DNA of 64,000 nucleotides from Dermatemys mawii (Eukaryota > Chordata > Testudines > Dermatemydidae), in the NCBI GenBank assembly GCA_007922305.1, contig ML677342.1, positions 434,001-498,000 of the forward strand. The letters are read 5' to 3'. Both the position numbers and the translations under genes were made by a program. Positions 59,630 through 64,000 of this stretch are shown here, one piece after another; the stretch's first letter is position 1; each line of letters begins with the position of its first letter. Below the pieces are notes generated by a model. The model had not been told where the DNA came from. It was given only the letters and a program-made list of their open reading frames with translations, and did no database searches.

Positions 59630-59960
59630 CTGCCTCCCTCTTTCAGTAAGGGCCCCACAGTTTCCTTGACCACCTTCTTGTTGCTAACATACTGTAGAAA
59701 CCCTTCTTGTTACTCTTAACATCCCTTGCTAGCTGCAACTCCAAGTGTGATTTGGCCTTCTTGATTTCACTTCTGCATGCCTGAGCAATATTTTTATACT
59801 CCTCCCTGGTCATTTGTGCAATCTTCCACTTCTTGTAAGCTGCTTTTTTGGAGCACCAGCAGTGTCCACATCCTTATGTGACCTAGCTATTCCTTTTGTT
59901 TCACTTCATGGACTTATTATAGTTTTGCTTAATATTAGTTTAGTTTTTATTCTCATCTGT
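59630..59960 (-). mobile_element. CR1-like debris, minus orientation
   Basis: The order CTTCTTGTTGCTAACATAC, CTTCTTGTTACTCTTAACATC, CCTCCCTGGTCATTTGTGC and CTTCCACTTCTTGTAAGCTG recalls the CR1 region just after ORF2, read in reverse. It is assigned from memory. Confidence 0.45.
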
Positions 59961-61790
59961 TGGCTAATTAATTTTTTTTAAAGAGATACCAGAATTCTTC
60001 CGCTCATCCACTCCCATACAAAGGAGTAATCCCACATCATTGTGGATCATATGTCTCCTGGCTTCAAGACCCCTCCATTGTGTGACTCTACTATACCCAT
60101 TAATGGGAGGTATTTCAGATGTCTCGTCATCCCTCTTGGAGAGAAGCACATATCAGAATATTGTTCTATATGCCACTCTTTTTCCAAGGGAACCCTAAAA
60201 AATAGAAAGGCAAACTGAAGTTATTTTTGCTTGAGAGATCCATGTAATCTCTGGCTCCTGCCCCCAAGGAATTGTCTCCCACCTCAGAATCATAGTCAAC
60301 CGGTGCTGCTTTTACCTCATAATGGCCTCCTCCCACAGATTACATTCAGAAACTGTATCTGTATCTCGGGAGAAAGATACTTTCTTCTTAGTTGGGAGTC
60401 CAAGCACATATCACGCTCTCCAACTCTGGGTAAGAGACTTAAAATTTCTCCTTGGATTTCCTCCACTTATACCCACAATTCAACGTCTTTCCATGGTGCT
60501 CTGGCACCAAAGAGAAACCTGCCATTGATGGCTCCTTCCTCCTGCTAGGACATTGATGTGCTGCCTCCAGGACCACATTGGCACCATGCACTCTGGCACA
60601 AATCCTACCAATTTTGCCTCCAATACTGAGCATCAAGTACTTGGCATTAACCTTCATTCTGGTACTGGATTTCTTGGCACTAGAGGTCCTTGTGCCAGAG
60701 TGTTTCTTGGTATCAGCCAATTTATCTATCAGTCCGGTACCAGTCTCCTGTCCTGGACCTCTTGTGAGATGCCATCTCGAAGCAATCATCTGCCTTGCTT
60801 CACTTTATCTCATACCATGCAGACCAGGACTCCAAATAAGACTCCTAGTGGAGACTTACTTCTCCTTGTCCTCACCAGAACACCCCAGCCTTCTGCCCTC
60901 AGTCTACACCCTGGATGACCCTTTGGGAGTCCAATAGGGGGTCCAGAGAGCATTAAACTGAGCAACAGAGGAGAAGACTGATAGTCTCCAGAGAGCATCC
61001 TTCGTGGTACTCTCCCTAATTTGCCTACCAACTGTGACCATACTGGTCTCCCTGGTCCACGAATACCTATTGCAAGAGACCCACCTCTATTGTGCCTCTT
61101 CAAGGATTTCCTTCACTAAGGAAGTAATTGCAGCCTCCTTCAACTACCCAGATTCCTCAACCCCAACTTATAGAGGATGAGGAAAACCTCAGTAGGGGAG
61201 AATACCATCTCCCCAGAGCAGGAGCCTCTCACCTCTTATGGGGCTTCCTTTTTGTCACCTAATATGGTGGTTAATCCACTTTCTTGTATCTCTCAAGACA
61301 AGGTCAAAACTTTCCAAGACCTCTTGAAGAGGATCACAGGCATCCTTGACATTCCTACTAAAATCATACAGTAGAAACACAACGGACTGTTGAACATCTC
61401 CACACAGTAATATGGGGCAGAATAACTATGTCCATTAATGAGAATCTTCTGAAGTCTTCCAAGGTGATCTGGCATATTTCCACTTCCATTTCACCCCCAC
61501 CTCACCCACCACACCTGACCACCAGGACCTCCTTGTAAGTCACCTTTATCACCTCTGATACAGAGGACCATCCATGCCCTGAGATGTGCATCCTGCCTCT
61601 ACAAACCTGGGATCCTGTGGGAGGTACAAACTACTGTAGAGGACCTATCATTTGAAGGGACTACCACATGCATCAGTATTACAGGCAAAGTACTCCACAC
61701 TTTTAAGAACACTAGGGTGACACTTTAGTCATGGGATCTATGTCTCTTCATCATAGAGAAACTGGGCTGCTGAGACAGCAGTCCTCCTTC
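59960..61790 (+). pseudogene. gag: DIRS gag-like remnant
   Basis: The plus-strand translation around 61290-61370 (DKVKTFQDLLKRITGILDIP) and around 61620-61720 (EVQTTVEDLSFEG and then KVLHTFKNTRVTL) matches the C-terminal Gag of vertebrate DIRS elements as I remember it. Upstream, 60550-60760 encodes Ser/Gly/Thr-rich low-complexity sequence, also typical. There are stops and shifts throughout, and no reverse transcriptase or recombinase follows, so this is a separate, truncated insertion from the one at 43428. Confidence 0.6.
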
Positions 61791-63942
61791 AAACCTGGAT
61801 GTCAACCACAAACGTTCAAATTAAGGGAGCAAACAAACACCCCAGAAGTGCCTGTGAGTTACCCAACTCTGCCAGCTCTGAATGTGGAATGGCATGTTAA
61901 TGTTGGAGGAGAAGAATATAACTTTTGGAATTGGTATTTCAACTTTAACATTCCACAAATGTTCTTTGCTTGCGCTTATAACACAGACTAGTGGATGAAT
62001 AGATCTGTATGTGTGTGTATACCAAGACTCATCAATTTCTCCTTTTTTTCTGGCTAAGACTCTAAAATGTCTATTTTGGATGACAGTTGGATTACTGATA
62101 TAATTAAGTCTTAGTCTCTTACTGACCATGTTGGCAGAATTTAAACTAATCAAATTAAAGACCATGTTTCTAGTATTACTGTCCAGTGATTGGCACAACA
62201 GAGTACTACTGTCCAGTGATCGGCACAACAGCGTTGTCGTGGAGACATTTTTAAGGATACTTTAGGATGTATGTTGCCTATTTTGGAGGAGGGGAGTTTG
62301 GGGGTGTAAAATAACTACACTGGAATATATAATACCAAATTTTAATACTAGAAGCAATCCAAATCACAATAAAACTTTTACTTTTAATTGTAAAGTAATG
62401 ATGATTTGATGTTATATTAGAGCTCTGAATACCTGATTACCAATATTCATTATAGTAAAGAAAGATTTGTTCTTTATTGCAACCGAAATTGTAACTTTAT
62501 AGCACAGGTAGATGTATAACATTTATACCAACTAGGGTAGTTTTAATCTTTTCCCTATTCATATTTCTCTCACTTCCGTCCACTGCTTGCTAGTCTTCAT
62601 ACAAAATCCAAAGTGAAAGGTAAATGCTAAACAAAATACAGTAAATGAGAGGGAAGGGGGGGAAATATCCTTGTAACAAATTTAATCTGTCCGTGATAGC
62701 AGAGTGCCCATTTTATGGGGCCACATTTATTCTCATAATTGGCTATATCCTGTCTTTAAATGCCTATTTATTCATGTCTGCCACCTTTCTCTCAGTTTAT
62801 TGACCCTGTGGTCACCACATTATCTTTCTCTTCAAAATCAGCTCACATTTTTATTAAAAGAATTTGTGAGATGTTTAGCTTAGACAGAGTGGCAGATAGA
62901 ACATGGACCTGTCAGATTAAATAATTACTGTTAAAACTACATTATAAAATGGAAAAGCTATAAATAGAATGTGTCCATGTATTTTATCTGGATTTTTATT
63001 TTCATGGATTGTTAATTTATTGCCATAACTATAAGAAAAAAGATATAAATAGTTCAAGTAATACTTTAAATTATCCCTGTTCATTGTAATGTGGCAATTC
63101 TATAAGTTTTCAGAATGAACATAATATGAAATTCACAGCTACATTCAAGGAAAGATTAAATATATGAAAATACACTAATATATTAAAAATGCCAGGCAGT
63201 TTTAATTACAAGAGACCTAGAATATACATATAGAATATTTATTGACTGTATTCTCCTTTAAGGCTTGATTAAGCATTTAGGCACGACCCTGTACAACTTC
63301 TTCCCTGCTTCTCTCTGGCTTTTAAGGATGAAGCATATTTCAGCTGTGCCCAGACATTGTTGGCTGACTCATATAGAGACTACTCTGTCCACTTTCTCAC
63401 AGTGGGAAGTATAGTGTGTGCAGCTCCTGCTCTGTCTCTTGTACCCAGAACCACCATAAAAGTTTAATGCAGACATTAGAGGGATGCCTTACTCCCATAT
63501 CCAGCCATGTTATCTACCATCATAGTCAATCGCTTAATGAAGATTTTTTTAAAAAAAGAAAGCAGGACTGGTATTAATTTTCATGTTCAAAGATTTAAAA
63601 AGGCACACTTAATTCTTTTATTTATGTGTACTTATAAGGCTGACTAAAGCTTCAGAATTTGGATCTGCATATGGATTTCTAGCACCCTACTTTGGTGGTA
63701 GATTTTCTGACCCCTCACTAGTATATATATTTAAAACAAATGTACAGTGCCTCAGCAATATAATGAGTTGAAGCTAAAAATAGGCAAGAGATATGGCTGA
63801 AACTGAAGATAAATCCTTTCACAGACTGGAAAGGAATTTCCACTTATTTATTTTTTGCATGGTAGAGTGCAGGTCAGCCCATATGGCTCTTGTTTGATCT
63901 TGTGAAGAAAGCCACTCACTGATTCAAAACGTTTGTTTTTAG

Positions 63943-64000
63943 GTGTCAGGTTGACCTGTCGGCCCTGAGTAAAGAACAAACTCACAAGCTGGAGTTGCAG
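63943..64000 (+). CDS. MCTP1: MCTP1 coding exon g: end of C2 domain 2 (reaches the window edge)
   Basis: The exon follows GTTTGTTTTTAG (acceptor AG at 63941-63942). The first G completes the split Arg codon, and 19 codons follow (CQVDLSALSKEQTHKLELQ). These correspond to the last strands of C2 domain 2. The window ends here, so it cannot be seen whether the exon stops at 64000 or continues into the known LEEGEGH segment of the family. Confidence 0.92.

Larger units (their letters stand above)
47324..63942 (+). other. MCTP1: MCTP1 intron between exons f and g
   Basis: 16.6 kb, the longest intron. 47330-49070 is mostly plain, with a short LINE-like tail near 48655-48745. CR1 3' end 49080-49715; L2-like LINE 49720-50993; solo LTR 51341-51845; an LTR-like stretch 52040-52860 that I cannot classify; truncated hAT 52945-53156; TA-flanked MITE 53335-53454. 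53460-56420 is plain, with (GT)n near 53535 and (TATC)n near 55254-55290. A MITE-like piece lies near 56425-56550, and an unrecognised pyrimidine-rich stretch lies at 56860-57170. CR1 tail 57405-57600; split LTR 57600-59150; inverted duplication 59165-59620; CR1-like debris 59630-59960; DIRS gag remnant 59960-61790. 61800-63942 is plain AT-rich intron. Confidence 0.8.
8412..64000 (+). other. MCTP1: MCTP1 gene, internal portion (seven coding exons and introns)
   Basis: Seven separated blocks on the plus strand translate into consecutive pieces of multiple C2 and transmembrane domain-containing protein 1. Each is flanked by AG and GT, and phases run 1/0, 0/2, 2/0, 0/0, 0/0, 0/2, 2/. The spliced reading frame is therefore open throughout (about 210 codons seen). 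The pieces correspond to the rest of C2 domain 1, the linker, and nearly all of C2 domain 2. Known family role: MCTPs are ER-anchored proteins with three C2 domains and two C-terminal membrane segments. They bind calcium through the C2 loops and act in membrane traffic and synaptic homeostasis. The gene continues on both sides of the window. The identification as MCTP1 rather than MCTP2 rests on near identity to the remembered human MCTP1 sequence across all exons. Introns carry the repeats listed separately. Confidence 0.96.

Noticed and set aside
60439..61103. Minus-strand ORFs of about 100 codons
   Set aside because: They lie opposite the DIRS gag-like remnant and have no domain of their own.
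1..64000. CRISPR array, tRNA or rRNA gene, or bacterial operon
   Set aside because: None seen. Tandem repeats here are not spaced like CRISPRs, and tRNA-like sequence occurs only as the ancient MIR-like SINE head.

Overview
This window looks like nuclear DNA of a vertebrate, most likely a turtle or another sauropsid. It is AT-rich intron sequence carrying short, well-conserved coding exons with GT/AG boundaries. The transposon mix is CR1 and L2-like LINEs, MIR-like SINEs, many short hAT, Harbinger-like and mariner-like elements, DIRS retrotransposons and LTR elements. I know this combination from turtle genomes; the assignment rests on memory of repeat families and was not searched. There is no operon, no CRISPR array, no rRNA or tRNA gene, and no promoter that I can support.

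One host gene runs through the window on the plus strand: MCTP1 (multiple C2 and transmembrane domain protein 1). Seven coding exons are visible (8412-8554, 12994-13073, 19782-19890, 27961-27999, 40247-40417, 47193-47323 and 63943 to the window end). All splice phases agree. Together they encode most of the first C2 domain of the mature three-C2 block, the linker, and most of the second C2 domain. The N-terminal exons lie upstream of base 1. The third C2 domain and the membrane segments lie beyond base 64000.

The remaining roughly 98% is intron filled with mobile DNA. 1-8411 is an upstream intron with nested hAT and LTR-type debris. The 13074-19781 intron is almost entirely one full-length LTR retrotransposon (13429-19088, antisense to MCTP1). 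It has two 597-bp LTRs, a 4-bp target duplication, a tRNA-Leu-like primer site and a polypurine tract. Its protein order is gag, protease, INTEGRASE, then reverse transcriptase and RNase H. This inverted pol order, with a SCAN-like Gag core, marks it as a Gmr1-like Ty3/Gypsy element, and it is the most remarkable object in the window. Stops and frameshifts disable it.

The 28000-40246 intron has MIR-like, CR1, LTR-like and hAT copies. The 40418-47192 intron has a Harbinger-like MITE and a decayed DIRS element (reverse transcriptase and tyrosine recombinase). The 16.6-kb 47324-63942 intron has CR1 and L2-like 3' ends, an ERV-type solo LTR with a 5-bp target duplication, a TA-flanked MITE, a split LTR, a large inverted duplication and a separate DIRS gag remnant. 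None of the mobile coding regions appears intact. The only gene product supported as functional is MCTP1, a calcium-binding C2 protein of ER and endosomal membranes.
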